From Avichristensenella sp031549905 (GTDB lineage: Bacteria; Bacillota; Clostridia; Christensenellales; Aristaeellaceae): a DNA stretch of 64,000 bases. Shown piece after piece: positions 49,768-58,096 of the stretch (positions are counted from its first letter, which is position 1; each line of letters starts with the position of its first letter). The notes under the pieces are model-generated. The model did not search any database, was not told the DNA's origin, and saw nothing but the letters and a program-made list of their open reading frames with translations. A program made the position numbers and the translations under genes. Location: positions 8,031 through 72,030 of the forward strand of contig JAVBPC010000076.1 in assembly GCA_031549905.1 (NCBI GenBank), written 5' to 3'.

Positions 49768-52338
49768 TTACGGAATGATCAGCGCCTGCTTAGCCGCAAC
49801 AAAGTTATCCACTAGGAAATAGGCCGTTACGGTGCCCTTGGGCGCATCCTGCTTATCCCAGCGCAGCGTGACGCTTTGCAGCAGCCCGCCTTCACCGGCC
49901 GCAACCTGGGTATCGCGCGTGTAATACAGCGCAAGCGGTTTGCCGTCATTCGCCGTCAGCAGGATGCTGTACACATGCGCATCCGCGGGCAGCGCGCTGC
50001 CGGTCAGCGTCACGGAAACGCTCTGCGCGCCGGTAGAAAACTTTGCTTCGCCCACGCCCTCCACGGGTACCGCGCTTCGGTACTGGCTGATGTTCATGCC
50101 GCCGTACGCGCTCATCATGCCGGTGGCAAAATCGCTCATGCCCATCAGCTTCAGGCCAAGGCCGTAGTAGGCGATCTCATCGCAGTTCATCTGCGCGGTG
50201 ACGGCGGCCTGGATGTCGCCCCCTGCAAGCCCGTCCGCGCGGGCGCTGATGCGGTAGCGCTTGAACGGCATATCCCATGAGCCGATGAAATTGATCTTGA
50301 AGCCGTCGTAGTTGTAGAAGGTGAGCAGACCGCCCGTGTTATCCAGCAGCAGCGGGTAGCGCGCCTGGATCGACGGGTCGTACACCGTTTGCCCGTCCTC
50401 CAGCTTGCCGCCGACCACCCACAGCACCGTTTGATCGCCCCACGCGCAGACCGCGCCCGCCAGGTAGTGCAGCGAATCAAACCCGATCTGGTTGTACGAA
50501 GGCAGCATGACGGGGTTGGGCACGGCAAGCCGCTTGAACTCAAACACCGTCGCTTCGCCATCCTTTGGCAGCGTGACGGCATACGGCGCGCCGCTGCCCC
50601 GAACCGTGAAGGTTTCGGTCTTTTCCGCCGTGCCGGTTACCTTGCCGCCCAGCGCCTTCAGGCCGAAGCGGATGAACCCTGTCTTGGCCTTCGCGCTGAT
50701 GCTTATGGTGAAGTTTCCGTCCGGCCAGGCGGTCTTCGGGGTGATGGTCACGAACCTGCCGTTCGCGGCCACGGTGATGTCAATCTCGGCAGAGGGTTCG
50801 ACCGTCACCCGCAAGGATTTCTTATCCAGCTGGGAGGGCAGCGTTTCGCCGTTTTCGCGGACGAACAGCTGGTATGCGATGGGCTGGTTGGCATCGATTT
50901 CGGCGGGGCTGTTCTCTGTCAGCGCGCCAAAGCCGGACAGCGCGTACAGCAGCATGCCGTCATCCGGCAGCGTCTCGCCGCCAACGTGCGTGCGCGGGTC
51001 TTTCAGCCCTTCTTCGGACAGCGGGTACCCGTACGGCATGAAGAAAATTTCGCCGCTTTCGCCCGCGATGTACACGCCGTCAAACCCCAGCGCGGGGGAG
51101 GCGTTCAGGTCGTTGCGCTCGCCGTCGATCAGCTGATAGCTCCATTTCAGCGTACCGTCTGCATTTAGGCAGAACAGCTTGCCTTCGCCGGAACCGAAAT
51201 AAATGTTGTCAAGCCCATCGACCACGGGCGAGGAGCGAATGGGCTCCAGCGTGTCAAACGTCCACAGGATGCGCCCGTCTTGCGGGTCCAGCGCGTACAC
51301 GGTGCCGTCGGCCGCAGGCTGGATGATCGTGCCATCCGAAAGGGACGCGGCGCTGGCGTAGATGTGGTCGCCCAGCGCGGTTTTCCACAGCGTTTTGCCG
51401 TTTTGCTGTGACAGCGCGCGCAGGTACCCGTCAAAGCAGCCGACAATGACCGCGCCGTTTGCCTTGCTGCCGCTGAGCATGGGGCTTGATGATACGCTGC
51501 CCAGCCCGCCGCGCAGCCACTGCTGCTTCTGCCCGTCAATGCTGTACGCGTACACATTTTGCAGCACCTGCGCGCAGGTGCCGAAGAACAGGCGGTCGGT
51601 TTCGGCGTTCACCGCCGGGCACGTCCACACCATCTCGTTGGCGAGGTATGCGGCGGTCTTTTCGCCGGTGGCGCGGTCCAGGCGGTAGACGAGATAGTTA
51701 TCGTTCGGTGCCAGCAGTGAGCCATCCGGCAGTATGCCGATGTTCCCCTCAAACCAGCCCAGGTTGTATGTTTTGATGCCGTATTCCGCTTCCACTTCCT
51801 GCGGCGTCTGGCCCTGATACGTCCAAACGACCGACCCATCGTCGCGGTTCACGGCGTACACCTTGCCGTCACCCGCGCCGAAATACAGCCGCCCGTCATC
51901 CGCCAGCAGCGCGCTGGAATCGATGATCTCGCCCGCTTCCAGCGTCCATTTGATCTGCCCATTAAGCCCGATGGCGTAGAACAGGTGGTCGCCGGAACCG
52001 ATGTACACGGTGCCGTCGCCATCCACAACGGGCGATGAAAAGATGCCCTTGCCGGTCTGCACGCGCCAGGGGGTAAGGCCTTCCGTTTCGCGCGGGATCA
52101 CGGGGCTGCGGCCGGTTTGCATCGCGTCGGCACGGAACTTGGCCCACGGGCTTTGCCGGTCCAGCGGCAAAGTGTATTGGAACTCGCCGTCCGCGTACAC
52201 GGTCAGGCCGTCGCGGCTCAGGTCGTGCGGCGTCAGCGGCACAAAATAGATGACGTACGCAGCGGCGGCAATGACCGCGAGCGCCAGCAGCGTGTACAGG
52301 AACCAGTGCTTCTTTTTGGCTTTGCGGGGGCGTGACAT
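49768..52338 (-). CDS. Membrane-anchored PQQ-type beta-propeller protein
   Basis: 856 residues. A basic tail (SRPRKAKKKH) and one helix (WFLYTLLALAVIAAAAYVIYF) anchor it with the bulk outside. Residues about 75-440 have seven or eight PQQ/quinoprotein-like propeller blades (IFSSPVVDGDGTVYIGSGDH, GRLYFGAGDGKVYAVNRDDG, TVYALDPQDGRILWTFDT, NIYFGSGEGKLFCLNADG). The remaining 400 residues are strand-rich, with Ig-like segments. Dehydrogenase active-site residues are not evident, so it is more likely a scaffold or binding protein (BamB-like repeats) than a PQQ enzyme. It is transcribed alone, between terminators, from an extended -10 promoter overlapped by a palindrome. Confidence 0.8.
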   Translation of the reverse strand: MSRPRKAKKKHWFLYTLLALAVIAAAAYVIYFVPLTPHDLSRDGLTVYADGEFQYTLPLDRQSPWAKFRADAMQTGRSPVIPRETEGLTPWRVQTGKGIFSSPVVDGDGTVYIGSGDHLFYAIGLNGQIKWTLEAGEIIDSSALLADDGRLYFGAGDGKVYAVNRDDGSVVWTYQGQTPQEVEAEYGIKTYNLGWFEGNIGILPDGSLLAPNDNYLVYRLDRATGEKTAAYLANEMVWTCPAVNAETDRLFFGTCAQVLQNVYAYSIDGQKQQWLRGGLGSVSSSPMLSGSKANGAVIVGCFDGYLRALSQQNGKTLWKTALGDHIYASAASLSDGTIIQPAADGTVYALDPQDGRILWTFDTLEPIRSSPVVDGLDNIYFGSGEGKLFCLNADGTLKWSYQLIDGERNDLNASPALGFDGVYIAGESGEIFFMPYGYPLSEEGLKDPRTHVGGETLPDDGMLLYALSGFGALTENSPAEIDANQPIAYQLFVRENGETLPSQLDKKSLRVTVEPSAEIDITVAANGRFVTITPKTAWPDGNFTISISAKAKTGFIRFGLKALGGKVTGTAEKTETFTVRGSGAPYAVTLPKDGEATVFEFKRLAVPNPVMLPSYNQIGFDSLHYLAGAVCAWGDQTVLWVVGGKLEDGQTVYDPSIQARYPLLLDNTGGLLTFYNYDGFKINFIGSWDMPFKRYRISARADGLAGGDIQAAVTAQMNCDEIAYYGLGLKLMGMSDFATGMMSAYGGMNISQYRSAVPVEGVGEAKFSTGAQSVSVTLTGSALPADAHVYSILLTANDGKPLALYYTRDTQVAAGEGGLLQSVTLRWDKQDAPKGTVTAYFLVDNFVAAKQALIIP

Positions 52339-52365
52339 GGCGGATACCTCACAAAAAATGGTAAA

Positions 52366-52387
52366 TAATCTTCAGAAGATTATACCA
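52366..52387 (-). promoter_or_regulatory. Extended -10 promoter overlapped by a 17-base palindrome
   Basis: On the - strand TGGTATAAT gives an extended -10 (hexamer 52379-52384). TAATCTTCAGAAGATTA (52366-52382) is a perfect palindrome covering the start-site side of the hexamer, and the symmetry continues outward with TGGTA and TACCA. There is no -35 of note. The arrangement fits a repressor site for the propeller gene. Confidence 0.65.
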
Positions 52388-52407
52388 TTGCCGGTGCAAA
52401 AAGAAAA

Positions 52408-52423
52408 CCCGCCCGGTGGCGGG
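52408..52423 (-). terminator. Terminator of the GH-A-like/SASA unit
   Basis: CCCGCC and GGCGGG pair around a four-base loop; on the - strand TTTTCTTTTTG follows. It lies 14 bases after the stop of the 686-residue gene. Confidence 0.88.
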
Positions 52424-52436
52424 CTTTGGCGCGATG

Positions 52437-54497
52437 TTATTGCATTTCGACCAGAGCGCATTCCAGCGGCGCGAGGGGCAGCGCCAGTGTGACGGTTTGA
52501 CCATCCGAAATGTGCACGGGTACGCCCTTCCAGCGGGCATCCGTGTCGGTCAGCGCCTGCGCGGCAATGTTCTTTTGGAAGCATTTCGCGCTGTCGCCCG
52601 TCAACAGCAACTGCACTTCGGGCACGGGGTCGGCGCTGGCGTTGGCAAGGTACAAATACCGCTTCCCATGGGCGGCAAACGCGTACATTGCCAGGTTTTG
52701 GTGCCTGGTTGCCAGCATGGGCGCGGCATTTCCCGCCGCCCTGGCGATCTCCTTGCGCAGCAGCCACGCGCGCAGCCTAAGGAACATGCCGCCGGGGTAG
52801 CCATCCTCGCAGATGAAGGGCAGCACAAGCGCGCGCTCGTTATGCACGGCCATGCCCGCGCCCGCTAGCGTGCGGTCAAAGCGCATCAGGCGGCTCACGA
52901 TGCGCGTGCCCGGCGCGTAATCGATCAGCACCGCGTCGCCCAGGAATGTTTGCGCGTTGGCGCGGGGCAGCAGGAAACCCTCTTCAGGCGTCGCGCTTTC
53001 TTCATAGCACACCGCGCCGGTTTCGGCCGCCACGCGCTTTGCGCCCGCAATGCCCGCCAGTTCGCCCAGCCCCAGCGCGTGCAGCGTCAGCGCGGCTTCA
53101 CCATCCAAAATGACGTAATTGCGCGCGAACAGGCCGCGCACCTCTTCCGCCGTGAAGCCGCGAAATACCTGCCCGCTGGCGGCCACGATTTGGCCGGAAA
53201 GGGCGGCGATGGCAGCGGCGTCATCCCTGCGCACAAACGCAAAGGGGATGCCCAGCGTGGAAAACACGCCGCCCCAGAACGTTTCGCGGGGGATGAGTGC
53301 GGACGGGTCCGCCACGCCGCCTGCCGTTTCCAGCGCGTAGGATGCCCTGGGCGACACCAGCACCCGCGCGCCCAGCCGTTCGCCCGCGAAGGCCCCCGAC
53401 CGGTTCGCCGCCGTAAGAAACGGTTTCAGGCCCGCAAGGCTTGCCGCGTGGGCGTCCTCGGGCGGGATGCCGGAACCGCCGATCTCAAACAGGTCCATCG
53501 TGATGCCGCGAATGTTCAGCGCCAGCGCCAGCTTGATCTGGAAGCGCGTGAGCGCCAGCGACTTGGTGAACGCCGAAAACGGGAAGTTTTCCAGCTCAGG
53601 GTACACCGCGACGTTCGCGGGTCCTACCGCGCGGCAAGGCATCGATACGGTGTTAAACAGCCACAGGTATTCCTGCGGCGTGCGCTCCAGGTAGGCGGGC
53701 AGGTGGATGCGGTGCGGCACATCCGCGCCGTTTGAAAATGCGCCGATCAGCGCGTCCCAGTCGCGGCCTTCCGCGCAGTGCACCGACGGATCGGATGACA
53801 TCAGCCCCAGATGCGTGCCGGGCGAGACTTCATCCATCGCATGGCGAAGCTTGCGCGCAAAGCCGATCAGGCCGTCGCGGCAGGTATCCAGCCACACCGT
53901 GCGCCAGGGATGGGGCTTGCCCGGCGCGGTGATGGCCCGGACAAATTCCTCGCGGGTGAAGGTGGCACCTGCGCGGCGGCGGTATTCATCCATGTGCTTC
54001 TCACAGAAGCAACCGCCCCACTGAAGCGGGGCGTGGTTGTGGTAGCGGAAGTCATCTTCAATCCAGAAGGTATCGGGCGTAAGCGCGCCGAACCGCCGCA
54101 CCAGATCCGCGTAATACGCCCGGAACGACGGGCACAGCGGGCAGGCGGAGATGGTGGATTCGCGTCCGTACGCATCCACCATGCGGGTAAAATTCTGATC
54201 AGGAAGCAGCGCGCGGCCCCGGTCGGCGTGGTACAGCGTCGTCCAGTGGTTGATGGAAAAGGTAGCGCCCGCCTCAGCTATCGCGGGCTTTGCCGCCTCA
54301 AGCATGGCAACAAACCGCCGCTGTCTCTCCGCGGTCATGTGCCCCTGGCTAACCTCTTCGCCCTCGGTGAACACCGTCACGTCATCTATTTGGGCATCTG
54401 AAATAAACCGCTTTAGCGCGGGCAGGAAAGGTTCCGCCCCGGCCTCCACATCCATGGCAAACCGCAGGATGTATGCGAAATCCGCAGGCTGTTTCAT
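52437..54497 (-). CDS. Putative glycoside hydrolase of clan GH-A type (GH42-like organisation)
   Basis: 686 residues, no signal peptide, GAGGAGG upstream of the ATG at 54497. The N-terminal 350 residues look like a TIM barrel: FAYILRFAMDVEAGAEPFLP, GATFSINHWTTLYHADRG, DTFWIEDDFRYHNHAPLQWG near 142 with an acidic pair in WIEDDF, CFCEKHMDEYRRRAG, and LALNIRGITMDLFEIGGSGI near 335 offering a second acid. The middle 200 residues resemble a Rossmann-like trimerisation domain, and the C-terminus is a beta domain, the same order as in GH42 beta-galactosidases. Sequence similarity to known families is not obvious to me, so the activity is open. It is coupled by ATGA to a SASA esterase gene. Confidence 0.6.
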   Translation of the reverse strand: MKQPADFAYILRFAMDVEAGAEPFLPALKRFISDAQIDDVTVFTEGEEVSQGHMTAERQRRFVAMLEAAKPAIAEAGATFSINHWTTLYHADRGRALLPDQNFTRMVDAYGRESTISACPLCPSFRAYYADLVRRFGALTPDTFWIEDDFRYHNHAPLQWGGCFCEKHMDEYRRRAGATFTREEFVRAITAPGKPHPWRTVWLDTCRDGLIGFARKLRHAMDEVSPGTHLGLMSSDPSVHCAEGRDWDALIGAFSNGADVPHRIHLPAYLERTPQEYLWLFNTVSMPCRAVGPANVAVYPELENFPFSAFTKSLALTRFQIKLALALNIRGITMDLFEIGGSGIPPEDAHAASLAGLKPFLTAANRSGAFAGERLGARVLVSPRASYALETAGGVADPSALIPRETFWGGVFSTLGIPFAFVRRDDAAAIAALSGQIVAASGQVFRGFTAEEVRGLFARNYVILDGEAALTLHALGLGELAGIAGAKRVAAETGAVCYEESATPEEGFLLPRANAQTFLGDAVLIDYAPGTRIVSRLMRFDRTLAGAGMAVHNERALVLPFICEDGYPGGMFLRLRAWLLRKEIARAAGNAAPMLATRHQNLAMYAFAAHGKRYLYLANASADPVPEVQLLLTGDSAKCFQKNIAAQALTDTDARWKGVPVHISDGQTVTLALPLAPLECALVEMQ

Positions 54498-55855
54498 GCG
54501 TGATCCTCCTCTATCGGCAGGTCAAAAAAGCTCATCATAGGAATTTCTGCTTCCGCGCTCACCGGCGGGCTGGCTGGGTTCATCTGCCACTGCGCGTGCA
54601 GCTTCGCGCCCGGGGCAAGGGCGCGGGGAAAGCGGATCAAAATCGCATTCCCCTGGCATGTGTACGATGACGCATCCACCATGCCGCCGCCGTCCTCGGC
54701 AGTGAAGGGGTTGCCTTCTCCCGAACCTGCCTGCATGGGCACGCAGGTCAGCAGATGCACAAGCGCGGCATCCTGCGCGTCACGCCGGGCGCGCACGGCA
54801 GGGCTCCATTGCGCGCTGCCTTCCGGCGCAAGCGCCATCTCCGCAAGCCTTCCGCCCAGGCGCACGTTGCTTTCGCCATCCAGGTGCGCGGCGTCGAATA
54901 TGGCAAGGTCCGTGCTGGCTGTCACCCGAACGCCGGGGATGGTCAGCGCAGCCCGGCGCTGCGCCTCGCGCACCTTGCCCCAGGAGATGTCGTTTTCCGG
55001 GGTGGTTTCCATTGTACATCGGTTGATTTGCACGGTGTAGAACGGCAGCGCGGGCTGGCCCAGCGCATCCCGCAGGGCGTCCACATAGCGCCCGAACCGC
55101 ATCAAATAGGTATCACCCTTTTTTTCAAAGGAATCGGCGCAGCCCTGGTACCACAGCGCACCGGCCACCTTGGGGCAGTGCCGGTGAATGACATCTACGG
55201 CCTGCTTAAACAGGCCCGCCTCTTCATCCGGGTCCCACTGCCACAGGCCCGCGCCGCCCTTTGCCAGCGGCACCAACCCCACGGGCACGCCCAGCGCCGC
55301 CTGCATCCTTTTGCCGAATGCCAGGAACGCGCTGTGGCCGGGGTTGTTGTTTTCCATGCTGGGGGTCAGCACCGCACAAGTGGTTTCATGCAGCGGATGT
55401 GTGGCCAAGTCCCACACACCGCCGGGCTTCAGCGCATGCACGCCCAGCCGCGGCGGGTCGCTGACCGGCCCCTGATACCGTCCCGCCGCGTTGGACTGCC
55501 CGGTGATCAGATAAATATCGCCCACGCCGAAATGCTGCACCATATCCCCGCGCGTGACGGACAGGCCGTTCGCGCCGTCGTAAACTAGCTTCGTTTCCAA
55601 CCTGTACAGCCCGCCCTGCGGTATTTTCAGCGGCAGGTAGAAGTTCAGGCCGTCCACCACGCAGTCTGCCCAGGGGATGACATCGCTGTTATCATCCTCG
55701 CGCACAACGCGGCACTGCACGCGCATTGGGGTGCCGGTGTCAAGGCCGCTGACGAAAAACCAGCCCGTTACGCGCGCGCGGGCAAAGCCGTCCCGGTCCC
55801 TTTGCAATATTTGCCAATTGGATATTTCGCCCGTGATCACAGCGCCCTGGCGCAT
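54494..55855 (-). CDS. SASA-family carbohydrate esterase (sialate O-acetylesterase-like)
   Basis: 453 residues from the ATG at 55855 (AGGAGG 7 bases upstream). The SGNH-type catalytic block is LITGQSNAAGRYQG near 118 (nucleophile Ser). The oxyanion residues lie in GLVPLAKGGAGLWQW near 195 and ALWYQGCADS near 234. The Asp-His pair is IFDAAHLDG near 320. The first 100 residues form a beta domain often found in front of SASA domains. No signal peptide, so it acts inside the cell, probably removing acetyl groups from an imported sugar before the coupled hydrolase acts. Whether the sugar is sialic acid is not shown. Confidence 0.85.
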   Translation of the reverse strand: MRQGAVITGEISNWQILQRDRDGFARARVTGWFFVSGLDTGTPMRVQCRVVREDDNSDVIPWADCVVDGLNFYLPLKIPQGGLYRLETKLVYDGANGLSVTRGDMVQHFGVGDIYLITGQSNAAGRYQGPVSDPPRLGVHALKPGGVWDLATHPLHETTCAVLTPSMENNNPGHSAFLAFGKRMQAALGVPVGLVPLAKGGAGLWQWDPDEEAGLFKQAVDVIHRHCPKVAGALWYQGCADSFEKKGDTYLMRFGRYVDALRDALGQPALPFYTVQINRCTMETTPENDISWGKVREAQRRAALTIPGVRVTASTDLAIFDAAHLDGESNVRLGGRLAEMALAPEGSAQWSPAVRARRDAQDAALVHLLTCVPMQAGSGEGNPFTAEDGGGMVDASSYTCQGNAILIRFPRALAPGAKLHAQWQMNPASPPVSAEAEIPMMSFFDLPIEEDHA

Positions 55856-55879
55856 GGGAACACCTCCTGTGGGGTTGCT

Positions 55880-56135
55880 GAAGGGGCCTCAGCCCCTTCA
55901 CATTCAATCGTATCGACCGGCTCTGCTTGTATGCCCCAGCCGCACGCCCTTGGCGGCGGCTGGGCTTCGGGTGGCAAATCAAAGATTTGCTCACCCTCGG
56001 TCCGCCCTTCAGGCGGACGCTAGGTCGGGCGGGGAGTTTTCCGCAGGAAAACATTCCTTTCATGGCCGGAAGGCCATGTACCACCGCAGTGGTTTCTTCC
56101 TTTGCGGCGGAAAACCTCAGTTTACCGTCGCACGT
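55880..56135. repeat. Intergenic run of short unrelated palindromes
   Basis: The 457-base gap between divergent genes holds at least seven separate perfect hairpins. They include GAAGGGGC/GCCCCTTC (55880-55899), CCCAGCCGC/GCGGCTGGG (55935-55964), GCAAATC/GATTTGC (about 55974-55990), GTCCGCC/GGCGGAC (56000-56018), TTTTCC/GGAAAA (about 56037-56051), CATGGCC/GGCCATG (about 56059-56076) and ACCAC/GTGGT (about 56080-56093). No coding frame is credible. It may be a degenerate repeat element or a structured RNA. The promoter of the + strand unit lies beyond it. Confidence 0.6.
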
Positions 56136-56179
56136 CCTCCCGGTGTGTTTTCTTTGGCCCAATCTAGCAAGATAGGTCA

Positions 56180-56208
56180 TTGTTCTGTTTCTATGCCAAC
56201 AGTATAAT
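56180..56208 (+). promoter_or_regulatory. Vegetative promoter of the M55/isomerase/sialidase-like operon
   Basis: TTGTTC (56180-56185), 17-base spacer, perfect TATAAT (56203-56208). The predicted start near 56215 leaves a leader of about 98 bases before the M55 gene, in which no riboswitch-like fold is obvious. Confidence 0.8.
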
Positions 56209-56312
56209 AGATACGGGGATTCATTGGCCGAACTGTAACACAATGCGGATAAATCCTCAAGGGAGATTCTTTGCTACTTGCATAGAAATATAGAACACAG
56301 GAGCTGTTGTAA

Positions 56313-57197
56313 ATGAAAAGGGAAGGATTTCTTGCGAAATCCTCTGATGGCGCGATATCTGCGAATTCGCGCCGTCGCTGGATGGTGCGCACGGATATTG
56401 AAGGGGCCAGCGGCGTGGTCAGCTATACCCAGGCGGAGGCCACCGGCCCGGAATATGCCGAAGGCCGCAAGTATTTCATGAGCGATTTGCTGGCGCTGCT
56501 GAAAGGCCTTGACGGCGAAGATGTCTATCTGTACGATGAGCACTTTTACGGGCGCGGGATTGACCTATCGCAATTGCCGCACGGCGTGAAGGCCATCTGC
56601 GGCAAGCCGCCGTACCGGCCCGATTGGGCGGGTGGGCTTAACGGCACCTTTGATGGGCTGATCATGCTGGCGTTTCATTCCAAGGCGGGCACGCCCGGCG
56701 CGCTGCTGCCACATAGCTACGAGCTGGAAAACCTGGATATCCGCGTGAACGGCCTGTCCGTCGGCGAAATCGGCGTGGAAACGATGATTGCGGGCGAAAT
56801 GGGCGTGCCGCTGGCGCTGGTGACCGGGGATGACGCGGGCTGTGCGGAGGCCGGGGCGCTGGTGCCCGGGGTTGCCACCGTGGTGGTGAAGAAGGGCTAC
56901 AGCGAGTTCGGCGCGGAAACATACGCGCTGAGCGAAACGGCGGGGTGGATTGCCGAGGCCGCAAAAAAGCTTGCGGAAAAGGCAACACCGCTGCCCGCGC
57001 CGTACGCCGTAGAGAAAAACCCCGTTATGGAAATCACGCTGGCGGAAGGCCCTTACCGCGATGCGATGATCAAGTTATATCCGGATAAATTTATAAACGG
57101 CACCGTCACTCTACGCGAGGGCACCGTTCTGGCGAACTGGGCGGTGTTCTGGCAGATGAAGCTGGCCGCACAGGCGGAAAGGCGGAGGCGCACATGA
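56313..57197 (+). CDS. M55-family peptidase (DppA-like D-aminopeptidase)
   Basis: 294 residues from the ATG at 56313 (GGAG at 9 bases). DppA-type enzymes are zinc D-aminopeptidases acting on D-amino-acid peptides. The family landmarks are RTDIEGASGVVSY near 26 (Asp and Glu metal ligands), YDEHFYGRGID near 74 in place of the usual NDSHG, MLAFHSKAGTPGALLPHSY near 112 (His) and VETMIAGEMGVPLALVTGDD near 152. An N-terminal extension of about 23 residues precedes the usual start; the ATG at 56382 would remove it but has no RBS. It probably recycles D-Ala peptides from cell wall. It overlaps the next gene by ATGA. Confidence 0.85.
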   Translation: MKREGFLAKSSDGAISANSRRRWMVRTDIEGASGVVSYTQAEATGPEYAEGRKYFMSDLLALLKGLDGEDVYLYDEHFYGRGIDLSQLPHGVKAICGKPPYRPDWAGGLNGTFDGLIMLAFHSKAGTPGALLPHSYELENLDIRVNGLSVGEIGVETMIAGEMGVPLALVTGDDAGCAEAGALVPGVATVVVKKGYSEFGAETYALSETAGWIAEAAKKLAEKATPLPAPYAVEKNPVMEITLAEGPYRDAMIKLYPDKFINGTVTLREGTVLANWAVFWQMKLAAQAERRRRT

Positions 57198-58093
57198 TCC
57201 GCACAATCCCCACAGAGAAGCTTGGCTTCGTGCACCACATGCTGTACCCGGCGTCGCTCAGCGACTCGAAGGCCCATGCGGACACGGCCATCGCGCTGTC
57301 TCAAAGGGATGACATCGGCGCGGTTGACCTGTGCCTGCCGATCGATGAAACGGAGCGCGCCCGCGCAATCGCCGCCATTCGCGGCTGCGGCAAGCAGATC
57401 ACCTATGTAAACCACCTGTTTCCGGCGCGCAAGATTTCCCTTGCCACGGCCGATCCCGCCGAGCGATGGATTGCCAAAGAATTTCTGAGGCGCGAAGCCG
57501 ACGCGGCGGCCCAGATCGGCGCGACGCAGCTGCTGTTCGTATCCGGTATTGTGCCGCCCGGCAGCCGCGCGGATGCCATGGCCCGCTTTGGCGAGATGGC
57601 GCGCTGGTTGACACAGGATGTGCTGCGCCCGCTGGGGATCGCCGGCATCATCGAGCCGCTGGATACCGGCATCGACAAGCGCTTCCTGATGGGCAGCACG
57701 GTGGAGGGCTGCCAGCTGGTGGAATCGCTGGGGCTCCCCGATCTGTTCCTGGAGATCGACATGGGCCACATCCCCTGCCTGTTTGAGGATTTTGAGGAAT
57801 CCTACCGCGTGGCCGCGCCGTACCTGGGCCGGGTGCACCTGTCCAGCTGCATCCTGCGCGATACGGAAGACCCCTTCTTTGGCGACAGACACCCGTCGTT
57901 CTTCCACCCGGCAGGCCACCTGCATGTGCGCGATCTGCGGAATGTGCTGCGCATTCTGGACGGCATCGGCTACTTTGCGCCGGGCGATGAAAGAAAGCTG
58001 CTGTTCGAGGTAAACCCGCTGCCGGGCGAGTGCGCGGAAGAATGCGTGATGTCCCACCTGAAATTGCTGCAAGAAGCGCTGTTGGAGGAATAG
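57194..58093 (+). CDS. TIM-barrel sugar isomerase/epimerase-like protein
   Basis: 299 residues. The barrel strands carry the metal-site pattern of the AP-endonuclease-2/xylose isomerase group: VDLCLPIDETERAR near 38, ITYVNHLFPARKISLATADP near 73, AGIIEPLDTGIDKRFLMGST near 150 (Glu), DLFLEIDMGHIPCLF near 183 (Asp, His) and VHLSSCILRDTEDPFFGDRH near 216. It ends with LLFEVNPLPGECAEECV. The substrate is unknown; a keto sugar is likely. The gene is coupled to the M55 gene (ATGA) and followed after 3 bases by the sialidase-like gene. Confidence 0.8.
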   Translation: MIRTIPTEKLGFVHHMLYPASLSDSKAHADTAIALSQRDDIGAVDLCLPIDETERARAIAAIRGCGKQITYVNHLFPARKISLATADPAERWIAKEFLRREADAAAQIGATQLLFVSGIVPPGSRADAMARFGEMARWLTQDVLRPLGIAGIIEPLDTGIDKRFLMGSTVEGCQLVESLGLPDLFLEIDMGHIPCLFEDFEESYRVAAPYLGRVHLSSCILRDTEDPFFGDRHPSFFHPAGHLHVRDLRNVLRILDGIGYFAPGDERKLLFEVNPLPGECAEECVMSHLKLLQEALLEE

Positions 58094-58096
58094 ACG

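Noticed and set aside
49768..52338. PQQ-dependent dehydrogenase
   Set aside because: The repeats fit a propeller, but I cannot find the catalytic Asp, the Cys-Cys pair or PQQ-binding residues, and the C-terminal 400 residues are unlike dehydrogenases.
55880..56135. CRISPR array
   Set aside because: The palindromes differ in sequence and spacing; there is no direct repeat unit and no cas gene in the window.
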